This document shows positions 33,560 to 41,000 of a stretch of 42,496 bases of DNA, one piece after another (positions within the stretch are counted from its first letter, which is position 1; each line of letters starts with the position of its first letter). The notes beneath the pieces are model-generated. The model saw nothing but the letters and a program-made list of their open reading frames with translations. It ran no database searches and was not told the origin of the DNA. Source of the DNA: a candidate division WS1 bacterium (GTDB lineage: Bacteria > Armatimonadota > Zipacnadia > Zipacnadales > UBA11051); NCBI GenBank assembly GCA_012518355.1, contig JAAYSP010000033.1:1-42496 (forward strand), read 5' to 3'. Both the position numbers and the translations under genes were made by a program.

Positions 33560-34951
33560 ATGAGGCCTCTGGGCTGTATAGTACTGGCTGCAGGCGAGGG
33601 GTCGCGGTTCAAATCCGGCACACCGAAACCGCTGCACACCATCGCCGGCCGCACCATGCTAGAGCGTGTGCTGATCACTCTCCGGAAGTTGGAGCCGCAG
33701 CAGATAACTGTGGTCGTAGGCGTGGGCCGCGAGCGCGTAGCTGAGACGCTCGCGACTTATCCGGAGGTCACCGTCGCGGTGCAGGAGCAGCAGTTGGGCA
33801 CCGGCCATGCAGTGGACTGTGCCCGGCAACTGTACAGCGACTTCGAGGGTGACATACTGGTCACCTGTGCCGACATACCGCTGGTGCAGGCGGAGACACT
33901 GCAGCACCTGCACGATGAGCATCACCGGCAAAACGCTGTGGCGACCATACTCACCACGCATATGCCCGATCCGACCGGCTATGGAAGAGTGGTGCGTGAT
34001 GACGAGGGCCTGGTAGAGCGCGTGGTCGAGCACCGTGATGCCGATGAGCAGACTCTTGCGCTGGACGAGATAAGCTCAGGCATCTTCTGTTTTCGCGCAG
34101 ACCGGCTTTTCGAGGCCCTCAGTCATCTGGATCGCAACAACGCGCAGGGCGAGTACTATCTGCCCGGCGTTTTGTCGTATCTGCGCGCAAATGGTGAGGC
34201 TGTAGCGGCCTGTGTGGCTGATGAGCCGGATGAAGTGATGGGGATAAACGATCGGGTGCAACTGGCCGAAGCTGAGCGGATTTGCCGTGATCGCATACGG
34301 ACTCGCTTGATGCGCGAGGGTGTGACGCTGCTCGATCCGCCGACCATCTACATAGATGAAGATGTAGAGGTGGGCCGAGATACCGTCATCTGGCCCGGCA
34401 CTTGCCTTGTGGGACGCACCCAGGTCGGCAGTGGCTGCGATATCGGTGCGCATGTGCTACTCCACCATGCCACTGTGGGGGATGACTGCCGCATACACCA
34501 CTGCTCCGCGATAATCGAAAGCAGCGTCGAAAACGATGTGGAGATCGGGCCGTTTGCGCATGTGCGAGCCAACTCCACGATCAAGGGCAGTGCCAGCGTC
34601 AACAGTTACTGTGAGGTCGTGCGTTCAGAGGTGGGCGAGGGCACCAAATCGCGGCACTTCAGCTATCTGGGTGACACGATTATCGGCCGGGACGCCAACA
34701 TAGGCGCAGGTACCATCACATGCAACTATGACGGGGTGAAAAAGCATCGCACAGTCATCGGTGATGGCGCCTTCATTGGCAGCGACACCATCCTCGTAGC
34801 TCCGGTAACCATCGGCAAGAGGGCGTATACTGGCGCGGGATCAGTCATAAGTCACGATGTGCCGGATGACAGCCTGGCCATCGCCAGAGCTCGGCAGAGC
34901 ATTATCGAACGCTGGGCGCAGCGGCGCAGGGCTGCAGGGACGACTGACTGA
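33560..34951 (+). CDS. glmU: Bifunctional N-acetylglucosamine-1-phosphate uridyltransferase / glucosamine-1-phosphate acetyltransferase GlmU
   Basis: The 463-residue protein has an N-terminal nucleotidyltransferase domain with LAAGEGSRFKS and the sugar-nucleotide contacts QLGTGHA and GYGRVVRD. A left-handed beta-helix acetyltransferase domain from about 250 carries PFAHVRANS (Arg336) and HFSYLGD, with His366 matching the catalytic His363 of E. coli. NYDGVKKHRT follows. It makes UDP-GlcNAc for peptidoglycan and LPS. ATG 33560 has AGGAGGG 6 bases upstream; the longer open frame to 33374 overlaps the upstream gene and is not used. Both active sites look complete. Confidence 0.95.
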   Translation: MRPLGCIVLAAGEGSRFKSGTPKPLHTIAGRTMLERVLITLRKLEPQQITVVVGVGRERVAETLATYPEVTVAVQEQQLGTGHAVDCARQLYSDFEGDILVTCADIPLVQAETLQHLHDEHHRQNAVATILTTHMPDPTGYGRVVRDDEGLVERVVEHRDADEQTLALDEISSGIFCFRADRLFEALSHLDRNNAQGEYYLPGVLSYLRANGEAVAACVADEPDEVMGINDRVQLAEAERICRDRIRTRLMREGVTLLDPPTIYIDEDVEVGRDTVIWPGTCLVGRTQVGSGCDIGAHVLLHHATVGDDCRIHHCSAIIESSVENDVEIGPFAHVRANSTIKGSASVNSYCEVVRSEVGEGTKSRHFSYLGDTIIGRDANIGAGTITCNYDGVKKHRTVIGDGAFIGSDTILVAPVTIGKRAYTGAGSVISHDVPDDSLAIARARQSIIERWAQRRRAAGTTD

Positions 34952-34968
34952 TATCCTGCTGCCTGTGA

Positions 34969-34998
34969 TTGACAGTCTACACTTTCACCATGTATACT
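34969..34998 (+). promoter_or_regulatory. Promoter of flgM
   Basis: TTGACA at 34969-34974 and TATACT at 34993-34998 are separated by 18 bases, a near-consensus sigma-70 promoter. The expected leader to the flgM ATG is about 165 bases, long for this window, so leader-based control is possible though I see no strong structure. Confidence 0.65.
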
Positions 34999-35170
34999 TT
35001 TGCGACTTGATCCTCTCTGTTTCGTGACAGTCTGTCGGCGGTGGGCCTGGACAATTGTGAGTTTGCAAAAGAAATCTCCCCATAGCCCTAAAGATACCGC
35101 CTATGTTGCCGATAAGAGTGATTGAAGGCCGCCTTGGGAGGGGCGCGGTCTCGGAAAAGGAGGTAGCATC

Positions 35171-35467
35171 ATGAAGATAGATCCCACCCGTGCTCAGCCT
35201 GTGAGCAATCAGCCCATCGAGCGAACAGGCAGAGTCGAATTGGACTCAGCGGGTGCTGCGAAACTCAGTGGTGCCGGCGGGGGGCTGCAGTCCGATCAGG
35301 TTGCGTTCAGCCAGCGGGCGCTCGACATGCAACTGGCACGACGAGCACTGGCCGACGTGCCGCCGGTACGACAGGAACTCGTTCAGAGTCTGAAGACGCG
35401 AATCGAAACCGGTGACTATCAGGTGGATGCCCGCGAAGTAGCACGGAAGATGCTTGGTGGGTCGTAA
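35171..35467 (+). CDS. flgM: Anti-sigma-28 factor FlgM
   Basis: The 98-residue protein has a disordered Gln/Ser-rich first half and a helical C-terminus VRQELVQSLKTRIETGDY followed by QVDAREVARKML, the conserved FlgM block that binds and blocks the flagellar sigma factor FliA. The ATG at 35171 follows AAGGAGG by about 7 bases. It stands alone with its own promoter and terminator; no flagellar gene is in the window, so the organism is probably flagellated with those genes elsewhere. Confidence 0.85.
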   Translation: MKIDPTRAQPVSNQPIERTGRVELDSAGAAKLSGAGGGLQSDQVAFSQRALDMQLARRALADVPPVRQELVQSLKTRIETGDYQVDAREVARKMLGGS

Positions 35468-35514
35468 CTCAACGCCAACTCTACCTGATATCTGACAGCT
35501 GGAATTGCGAAGCA

Positions 35515-35552
35515 GCCGCCACATGGATGTGGCGGCGTTTGCGCTTTTTCTG
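35515..35552 (+). terminator. Rho-independent terminator after flgM
   Basis: A 9-base GC-rich perfect stem (35515-35523 with 35528-35536) with a TGGA loop is followed by GTTTGCGCTTTTT. It ends the flgM transcript. Confidence 0.75.
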
Positions 35553-35578
35553 GACGCAAGTCTCGCCTCACAGTGCAG

Positions 35579-35607
35579 TTGACCGTCCGCGTTTCGTCTG
35601 CTACCCT
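35579..35607 (+). promoter_or_regulatory. Possible promoter of the pilin-like gene
   Basis: TTGACC at 35579-35584 is followed after 17 bases by TACCCT at 35602-35607. The -35 is good and the -10 weak. It lies 118 bases upstream of the chosen start. Confidence 0.35.
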
Positions 35608-35724
35608 CAACGTATGTCGTGGTACATCCGGTGCCAGACCTATCGTGTGTAGGAGTGATGGGTCTGCCGTCTGAAGAGCTGGAGCTGATCCGTCCCAGAC
35701 GCTTCACGCGTAGGAGTGACAGTT

Positions 35725-36498
35725 TTGCGCAGCAGAAGCGGCTTCACGTTGGTGGAGTTGCTCGTCGTGGTGGCGATCATCGCCGTGTTGGCAGCGGTGC
35801 TGATGCCAGTGCTGGCCCGGTCGCGCGAGAAGGCTCGCTCCACTGCCTGCCTGAGCAACCTCAAGCAATTGAGCCTGGCTCTCGAGATGTACCTCGCAGA
35901 CTACGACGAAGTGTTTCTCTTCGCCCAGATGCGCCTGCCCCCGGGGGTGACTGTGCGTGACCACTACTGGGGGCGCGCCACGGGAGGCAGTTGGGATGCG
36001 GTATATCTCATCTGGCCGAACCAACTCATGCCATATGTCCGTGGCGATCAGATTTTCCGTTGCCCATCCAATCCCGACCACTGGATCGGCTATGCCTGGA
36101 ACCTGTATCTGGGATATGTCGGTGCACTGGCTGTTTTTGACCCGACGCGCACCGGCCCGCTCTATGATGGTGTCAGGCTGAGCGATCTGAGCTATCCGGC
36201 GCAGACCGTGGCTATGCTCGATCACCACTCTGGCACCGCATATGGGGGCGACTGCGCAACCTCATACTCATCTGAGTGGTACTATGCCGGGCCGCCGGGC
36301 TCTTCGATGTCGGATGCCGCTCGGCTTGAGCATGATGCTTGCCCACCTCATCACGGTGGCCGCAACGTACTTTTCGCCGACGGCCACGCCAAGTGGCTGG
36401 TAAGTCCCGCCTATGATGACTGTGTCCTGTACGTCGGTCAGGTGTACTGGTTCTATGACCGGTACTACTGTGAGCACGGACAGCGGCCTGCCCTATGA
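35725..36498 (+). CDS. Pilin-like protein with prepilin cleavage motif and H-X9-DG domain
   Basis: The 257-residue protein starts [21 protein letters not shown], the type IV prepilin N-terminus: cleavage is expected between Gly6 and Phe7, with Glu at +5 and a hydrophobic helix after. The C-terminal part has [17 protein letters not shown], the H-X9-DG processing-associated motif of pseudopilin-like families abundant in Planctomycetes, Armatimonadota and relatives. TTG 35725 has TAGGAG 8 bases upstream; an in-frame GTG at 35716 is inside that site. The stop lies in sequence that is a copy of an internal segment of this same gene (see the repeat at 36153-36580), so the last five residues were probably created by the duplication. 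Confidence 0.85.
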   Translation: MRSRSGFTLVELLVVVAIIAVLAAVLMPVLARSREKARSTACLSNLKQLSLALEMYLADYDEVFLFAQMRLPPGVTVRDHYWGRATGGSWDAVYLIWPNQLMPYVRGDQIFRCPSNPDHWIGYAWNLYLGYVGALAVFDPTRTGPLYDGVRLSDLSYPAQTVAMLDHHSGTAYGGDCATSYSSEWYYAGPPGSSMSDAARLEHDACPPHHGGRNVLFADGHAKWLVSPAYDDCVLYVGQVYWFYDRYYCEHGQRPAL

Positions 36499-36580
36499 CG
36501 ATGTCCGGCTGAGCGATCTGAGTTATCCGGCGCAGAGCGTGGCTATACTCGATCACTACTCCGGCACCGGCTCTGGCTAT
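36153..36580 (+). repeat. Partial tandem duplication of the pilin-like gene
   Basis: Bases 36153-36250 and 36484-36580 match at an offset of 331 (for example CTGAGCGATCTGAG, and CTATCCGGCGCAG with one change). The second copy encodes [20 protein letters not shown], parallel to [20 protein letters not shown] in the gene, but it lies out of frame after the gene's own TGA at 36496-36498. The unit therefore spans from the middle of the gene to its end, and the second unit is cut off after about 97 bases. No start signal precedes it. Confidence 0.85.
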
Positions 36581-36601
36581 GGCCTCATCGGTTACTGGAT
36601 G

Positions 36602-36640
36602 GACAAACGAAAACAGGCCCCGAGTGAAGTCGGGGCCTGT
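36602..36640 (-). terminator. Rho-independent terminator of the Gfo/Idh/MocA gene
   Basis: A perfect 11-base inverted repeat (36613-36623 with 36630-36640) has a six-base loop. On the minus strand it is followed by TTTTCGTTTG, so it ends the leftward transcript 26 bases after the stop codon. On the plus strand there is no following T-run. Confidence 0.85.
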
Positions 36641-36665
36641 CGGTCGTATCGGGGATGTCAGTGAG

Positions 36666-37718
36666 TTAGCTCAGTGGTAGCTTCACCAGTTCACTGTCGT
36701 TGTCAGCGGACTTGTACATGGCTAGCGCCAACTCCAGACTGCCTCGGGAGCTTTCCAGACTGACACGCGGGCTGCGGTCTTCCTGAATTGCTGCCAGCAA
36801 GTCTTCGATCATATACATGTGTTCGAAGTACGCCAGATCAGCGGCCCCGCCCGCACCAGTCTTGAAGGCCTGGCTGTCGCCGCTGAGGATTTCTGCATCT
36901 TCAGGCTGTTCGTCACGGAACTTCCACTCGATCATCCGCTCGCCTTGCATGATGGCGGTGCCGTCTTCGCCGTTGATTTCGATGCGGATATCAGTGCCGG
37001 GCCACATGGCTGTGGAGCCCTGGACTACGCCCTTGGCGCCGTTTTTGTAGTCGACAAATGCCATCACAGTGTCTTCCAGTTCGACTTCTGGATGAGCCAG
37101 GTTGTACATCTGCGCTCGCACCGTATCGACGTCACCCATCAGGTGATACAGTACGTCTATGTAGTGGAAGGCGTGCTGGATGGTCACTCCGGCACCCTCT
37201 TCACGCTTGGAGCGCCAGTCGTCCATCAGATAGTAGTCAGTGGCGCGGAACCACTTCATATACGTATCGCCTTGCAGCAGCCTCCCAAATCGGCCGCTCT
37301 CGATGGCGGATTTGATGGCCTCGACAGGCTTGCGAAACCGTACCTGAAGCGAGATGGCGCACTTGACGCCGGCGGCATCACGAGCCGCGATCATCTGGTC
37401 CACCTTCTCCAGCGTCATCTCCGGCGGCTTTTCGATTACCAGGTGCTTGCCTGCCTGCATCGCCGGTATAGCGAACTGGGCATGGTAGGCGTTAGGTGTC
37501 AGTACCGTGATGACGTCAATCCGGTCATCCTCCAGCATCGCTTCAAAGCTAGCCGCCTGTTCGCAGCCATGCTCGCCGCAGAACTTCTCCAGTCGCTCCT
37601 GGCTCAAGTCGGCTGCTGACACCAACTTGGCCTGTTCGATCGCGTTGATCGCCTGGCCGTGGAAGGTCGAGACCAGCCCACAGCCGACGATACCGAATCC
37701 ATACTTCCCGTCTATCAT
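36666..37718 (-). CDS. Gfo/Idh/MocA family NAD(P)-dependent oxidoreductase
   Basis: The 350-residue protein begins with a Rossmann fold (GIVGCGLVSTFHG), has VLTPNAYHAQFAIPAMQAGKH, and the EKP motif at about 95-97 that supplies the catalytic Lys. A C-terminal alpha/beta domain follows (from about residue 130) with GVTIQHAFHYIDVLYHLMG. These enzymes oxidise or reduce sugars, inositols or their derivatives. The ATG at 37718 has AGGAGGAG 7 bases upstream. It lies 51 bases after a zinc alcohol dehydrogenase gene on the same strand, consistent with a two-gene sugar or polyol catabolic operon; the substrate is unknown. Confidence 0.9.
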   Translation of the reverse strand: MIDGKYGFGIVGCGLVSTFHGQAINAIEQAKLVSAADLSQERLEKFCGEHGCEQAASFEAMLEDDRIDVITVLTPNAYHAQFAIPAMQAGKHLVIEKPPEMTLEKVDQMIAARDAAGVKCAISLQVRFRKPVEAIKSAIESGRFGRLLQGDTYMKWFRATDYYLMDDWRSKREEGAGVTIQHAFHYIDVLYHLMGDVDTVRAQMYNLAHPEVELEDTVMAFVDYKNGAKGVVQGSTAMWPGTDIRIEINGEDGTAIMQGERMIEWKFRDEQPEDAEILSGDSQAFKTGAGGAADLAYFEHMYMIEDLLAAIQEDRSPRVSLESSRGSLELALAMYKSADNDSELVKLPLS

Positions 37719-37769
37719 CTGTCTCCTCCTATGTGTGATGCGGGTTTGCTCGGTGGTTGGGAGATACCA

Positions 37770-38804
37770 CTAGGGTTTGAGCACAACTTTCAGTGCTGAC
37801 ATGTTCTCTATAGCCTCAAAGCCTTCCTCCCAGCGCTCCAGCGGCAGCACGTGGGTGGTGATGGCATCGGCATTGACCTTGCCCAGCGCGATCATGCTGA
37901 TGGCCCGGTCCCAGCTTGTGTAGGTTGTGGACATGTTGAAGTAGATGGTCAACACCTTCGTCTGTGCCGCATCCCAGTCGAACTGCACGGGGCGCTTGCC
38001 GGTCAGGCCTACTGCGCAGATGCGTCCGAGCTTGCGCAGATAGTCAGGCGTCGAGGTGATGGCAGGCGGGGCACCGGAGCACTCTACTACCAGATCGGCG
38101 CCGCGCCCGTCGGTAAGCTCCATGCACATGGCCACAGGGTCTTGCTGCTGCAGGTTCACCACATGGTCCACGCCCAGCTCTCGAGCGGTCTTGAGTCGCA
38201 GAGCTTCGTCCGCATCAGTGCCGGTAATCATCACCGCACGGGCACCCTCCGCACGGGCTGCCATGGCGGCGATCAGTCCGATCGGCCCTGGCCCCAGTAC
38301 CACCACGAAGTCCTCCGGCTCGACCTTCGCCCGCTCCAGCAGATCGGTGACGATGTTGGCGGTCGGCTCGACCAGTGCGGCCTGCTCGTAGGTCATCGTG
38401 TCAGGAATTCGGTGCAGAAGGTGCGTCGGATAGGCGATGTATTTGGCGAAGGCTCCATGGATGCCCCAGCCCGGTGAGCGCTTTTCGGGGCATATCTGGA
38501 TGTTGCCGGTGCGGCACAGGTAGCATTTGCCACATGCGAGAGTGTGGGGCTCGCCAACCACGCGATCGCCTACCTGCCAGTCCTTCACCTGGTCGCCTAC
38601 CTGCACGATCTCTCCGGCGAACTCGTGTCCCAGGATGACCGGTGGCCAGTACGGGAAAGTATCGTGCATGATGTGGATGTCGGTGCCGCATACTCCTGCG
38701 GCCTTGACCTCGATGAGCACCTGATCAGGCTGTGGAGTCGGCTCGGGCATGTCCCGAAGCTCTATGTTGCCTACACCTTTTTCCGTCTTGACTAGTGCCA
38801 GCAT
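37770..38804 (-). CDS. Zinc-dependent alcohol dehydrogenase (threonine/sorbitol dehydrogenase-like)
   Basis: The 344-residue protein has the catalytic-zinc ligands Cys39 (GVCGTD), His60 and Glu61 (LGHEF). Four structural-zinc cysteines sit at 91, 94, 97 and 105 (CGKCYLC...C), with the NAD-binding loop VVLGPGPIGL near 170. This is the medium-chain dehydrogenase family, closest in pattern to threonine 3-dehydrogenase and polyol dehydrogenases. ATG 38804 has CAGGTGA about 6 bases upstream; the longer frame starting at 38834 lacks such a site. It is the first gene of a likely pair with the downstream Gfo/Idh/MocA oxidoreductase. Confidence 0.9.
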   Translation of the reverse strand: MLALVKTEKGVGNIELRDMPEPTPQPDQVLIEVKAAGVCGTDIHIMHDTFPYWPPVILGHEFAGEIVQVGDQVKDWQVGDRVVGEPHTLACGKCYLCRTGNIQICPEKRSPGWGIHGAFAKYIAYPTHLLHRIPDTMTYEQAALVEPTANIVTDLLERAKVEPEDFVVVLGPGPIGLIAAMAARAEGARAVMITGTDADEALRLKTARELGVDHVVNLQQQDPVAMCMELTDGRGADLVVECSGAPPAITSTPDYLRKLGRICAVGLTGKRPVQFDWDAAQTKVLTIYFNMSTTYTSWDRAISMIALGKVNADAITTHVLPLERWEEGFEAIENMSALKVVLKP

Positions 38805-38952
38805 GATTTTCACCTGCGTTCTATTGTGTCGCAAACGTATTTCGTTGCGTGTATTTACGTATTGTCAGGCAGAGAGTGCCTCGTCACGAATTCGCCATCG
38901 GTCGCCATTGCCCTCCTGGAGGTAGACTACGGAGTGGGCGAGTGTCAGCCGG

Positions 38953-39567
38953 CTACTGGCGGAAGACAACCTTCAGCATCTCCTCGGGGTCGTCGATGTC
39001 TACTCCGGACTCCTCGAGGGCCAGCACCATGTGCACTGCGTCGGACTGACTTATGCCTAGCTGCCGCAAGGCCTCGATGACGTCTCGCTGGGCTTCAGTA
39101 CTCAGCGCAGCTTCGTCGAGTAGCGGCCCCGAGTCGCCTTCGGTGATGAAGCGCCCCAGCTTGCCCTGGAGCTGGGCGATGATGGCCCTGGCGGTGGTAG
39201 CTCCGACGCCTGGGAGGGTGCGCAGTATCGTGGCATCTCCGGTCTCGATGGCGCGTGCATAGGTTTGCATCGATATGCTCATGCTGCGTAGCGCTGATCG
39301 AGGACCGAAGCGGGGCACCTGACCTAGGGCGTCGAAAAATTCGCGCTGTAGCGGGCTTTCGAAGCCGATCAGAAGCGGTGTTGTGCGCGTTTTTTCCATC
39401 TGCATGAAGTAGTGTGTATGCAGCTCGAGGTCAGAGCCGATCGGCTGCTCAGCCAGAGCCTCTGCGGTAGCCGGTGCGACCAGTACCTCATAGCACAGGT
39501 GGTCAGCCTGTAGCAGGACATAGTCGGTGCCGACTTCCACAAGTTGTCCGCGAATTCGTCTGATCAA
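38953..39567 (-). CDS. ruvA: Holliday junction branch migration protein RuvA
   Basis: The 204-residue protein has the RuvA layout: an N-terminal OB fold (MIRRIRGQLVEV...), two helix-hairpin-helix motifs (around 70-130, including LPGVGATTARAIIAQLQGKL), an acidic linker, and a C-terminal three-helix RuvB-contact domain (EALRQLGISQSDA). RuvA tetramers hold the Holliday junction for RuvB. The start is TTG 39567, immediately after the ruvC stop TAG. The first hairpin is somewhat divergent (PRFGPRSALRSMS). ruvB is not in the window. Confidence 0.9.
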   Translation of the reverse strand: MIRRIRGQLVEVGTDYVLLQADHLCYEVLVAPATAEALAEQPIGSDLELHTHYFMQMEKTRTTPLLIGFESPLQREFFDALGQVPRFGPRSALRSMSISMQTYARAIETGDATILRTLPGVGATTARAIIAQLQGKLGRFITEGDSGPLLDEAALSTEAQRDVIEALRQLGISQSDAVHMVLALEESGVDIDDPEEMLKVVFRQ

Positions 39568-40113
39568 CTACTTACGCCTCGCTATCGGGTGTGCTGCAGT
39601 CGAATGCTTCTGTAGCGCTGGTGGCAGAGAGCCACTACGACTGCGCTGTCCACGGCTGTGACAGATGGCCAGGGCCAGCGCGTCGGTGATATCGTCCGGT
39701 TGCGGCCTGGATGCCAGAGACAGCAGATGACAGACCATCCGCCCGACCTGCTCTTTCGAGGCGCGTCCGCTGCCGGTGAGCGATTTCTTGACCAGCGATG
39801 CCGGGTAAGCCTCGACTGGCACGGCCGCTGCCGCCGCTGCAAGGTATATCACGCCTCTGGCATGGCCCATCAGTACCGCGGTCTGCGGGTGGCGGTACTT
39901 GCTATATAGCTGCTCGACCACCGCGATGGCAGGCTGCATCTCCCGCATCACATCTGCTACGCCCTCGAAAATGCTGTGCAGGCGCAGCTCCAGAGGTGCA
40001 TCGGAGTCAGTACGCACCACTCCGCCCTCCACCAGCCGGCAGCCGTCGTCACATACATCTACGATACCGTAGCCGGTGCACTGTAGACCGGGGTCAATTC
40101 CGATGATGCGCAT
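39568..40113 (-). CDS. ruvC: Holliday junction resolvase RuvC
   Basis: The 181-residue nuclease has all four catalytic acids at the expected positions: Asp7 (IIGIDPG), Glu67 (AVVEQLY), and Asp141 and Asp144 (DDITDALALA). ATG 40113 has TGAGGG about 7 bases upstream. It is followed without any gap by ruvA, giving a ruvC-ruvA operon. The last 25 residues form a Ser/Arg-rich tail. Confidence 0.93.
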   Translation of the reverse strand: MRIIGIDPGLQCTGYGIVDVCDDGCRLVEGGVVRTDSDAPLELRLHSIFEGVADVMREMQPAIAVVEQLYSKYRHPQTAVLMGHARGVIYLAAAAAAVPVEAYPASLVKKSLTGSGRASKEQVGRMVCHLLSLASRPQPDDITDALALAICHSRGQRSRSGSLPPALQKHSTAAHPIARRK

Positions 40114-40130
40114 ATGCAGCCCTCATGGCG

Positions 40131-40160
40131 ATTATAGCATGAGACAGAGAGCGATGCCAA
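40131..40160 (-). promoter_or_regulatory. Promoter of ruvC-ruvA
   Basis: On the minus strand TTGGCA (40160-40155), an 18-base spacer and TATAAT (40136-40131) are preceded by TG for an extended -10 (TGCTATAAT). The predicted leader is about 11 bases, as for the CpsB-like gene. No LexA-like operator is apparent. Confidence 0.65.
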
Positions 40161-40222
40161 ACCTGCGTTTGCCGGGGCGGGGATAGGGTGCCGCGAGTGG
40201 GGCCGATGCGGCCAGCTCTGAC

Positions 40223-40463
40223 TTAGAGTGCGGTTGTGCGCAGTGGGAGGTAGTCGAGTGCGGATGCGCTGGAGCCATGGGCGGATTGCAGATACAGCGT
40301 GTGGCTGGTCGGGTCCGAGGCGGCGATGACACCACAGTACTGGCGCAACAGCTAGATGGAGACCATGCTGTGGCCACGATACAGCACCGACGGGACTGCC
40401 ATCCACACCTGTTCAGAGCCGATCTGGAGGGTGCGCAGGTTCATATCCATATGCAGTGAGTAG
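40223..40463 (-). pseudogene. Outer decayed copy of the deacetylase C-terminal tail
   Basis: This copy lacks about 50 bases near the stop end relative to copy 2, and the segment encoding HSMVPVWLL in the gene contains an in-frame TAG here (near 40350). The QTLQ-like and TSHTLYLQSAHG parts remain easy to recognise. It cannot encode an intact domain. Confidence 0.8.
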
Positions 40464-40584
40464 ATAGATGTGGTAGTTTGGCTGCGGTTGGTGGACGGTC
40501 GAGTGCAGGTGAAGATACAGGCGCATGGAGAGCACAGATAGCATTTGTGGTTAGTCCCTGCTTCTGGAGCCGTTGATCCTACTG

Positions 40585-40866
40585 TCAGAGTACGGAAGCG
40601 GGCAGGGTATCAGCTATATCAGCTGTATTCGGCAATCGTATAGCGGAGGCTGTGCGTAGTGGGAGGTAGCCGAGTGCGGATGCGCCGGAGCCGTGGGCGG
40701 ATTGCAGATACAGCGTGTGGCTGGTCGGGTCCCAGGCGGCGATGATGCCACAGTACTGGCGCAGCAGCAGAGAGGGACCATGCTGTGGCCCACGATACAG
40801 CACCGGCGGGACTGCCATCCACACCTGCTCAGAGCCGACCTGGAGGGTCTGCAGGTTCATACCCAT
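40585..40866 (-). pseudogene. Inner copy of the deacetylase tail, open for 93 codons
   Basis: This copy keeps an open frame from an ATG at 40866 (MGMNLQTLQVGSEQVWMAVPP) to the same TGA as the parent. One lost and one gained base about 25 bases apart shift the frame only for a seven-residue stretch (PQHGPSL instead of HSMVPVW), and a nine-base insertion near the end adds three in-frame codons. It encodes most of one copper-amine-oxidase-N-type domain. No good ribosome binding site is present, so I treat it as a fragment, but expression is not excluded. Confidence 0.65.
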
Positions 40867-41000
40867 ATGCAGTGAGTAGGTAGATGCGGTAGTTTTGCTG
40901 CGGTTGGTGGACAGTCGAGTACAGGCGGAGATACAGGCGCATGGAGAGCACAGATAGCATTTGTGGTCAGTCCCTGCTTCTGGCGCCGGTGGTCGTGCTG

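Noticed and set aside
36613-36640. Terminator for the plus-strand pilin-like gene
   Set aside because: The hairpin is perfect but has no T-run on the plus strand; the T-run is on the minus-strand side, so it was assigned to the opposing gene.
36819-37619. Plus-strand ORF of 266 codons opposite the Gfo/Idh/MocA gene
   Set aside because: It is antisense to a clear oxidoreductase with full motifs, has no start signal, and shows shadow-frame composition.
40223-41000. Mobile element or small RNA array next to the deacetylase
   Set aside because: No terminal inverted repeats, transposase or promoter was seen, and the repeats are explained by copies of the gene's tail and 121-base flank.
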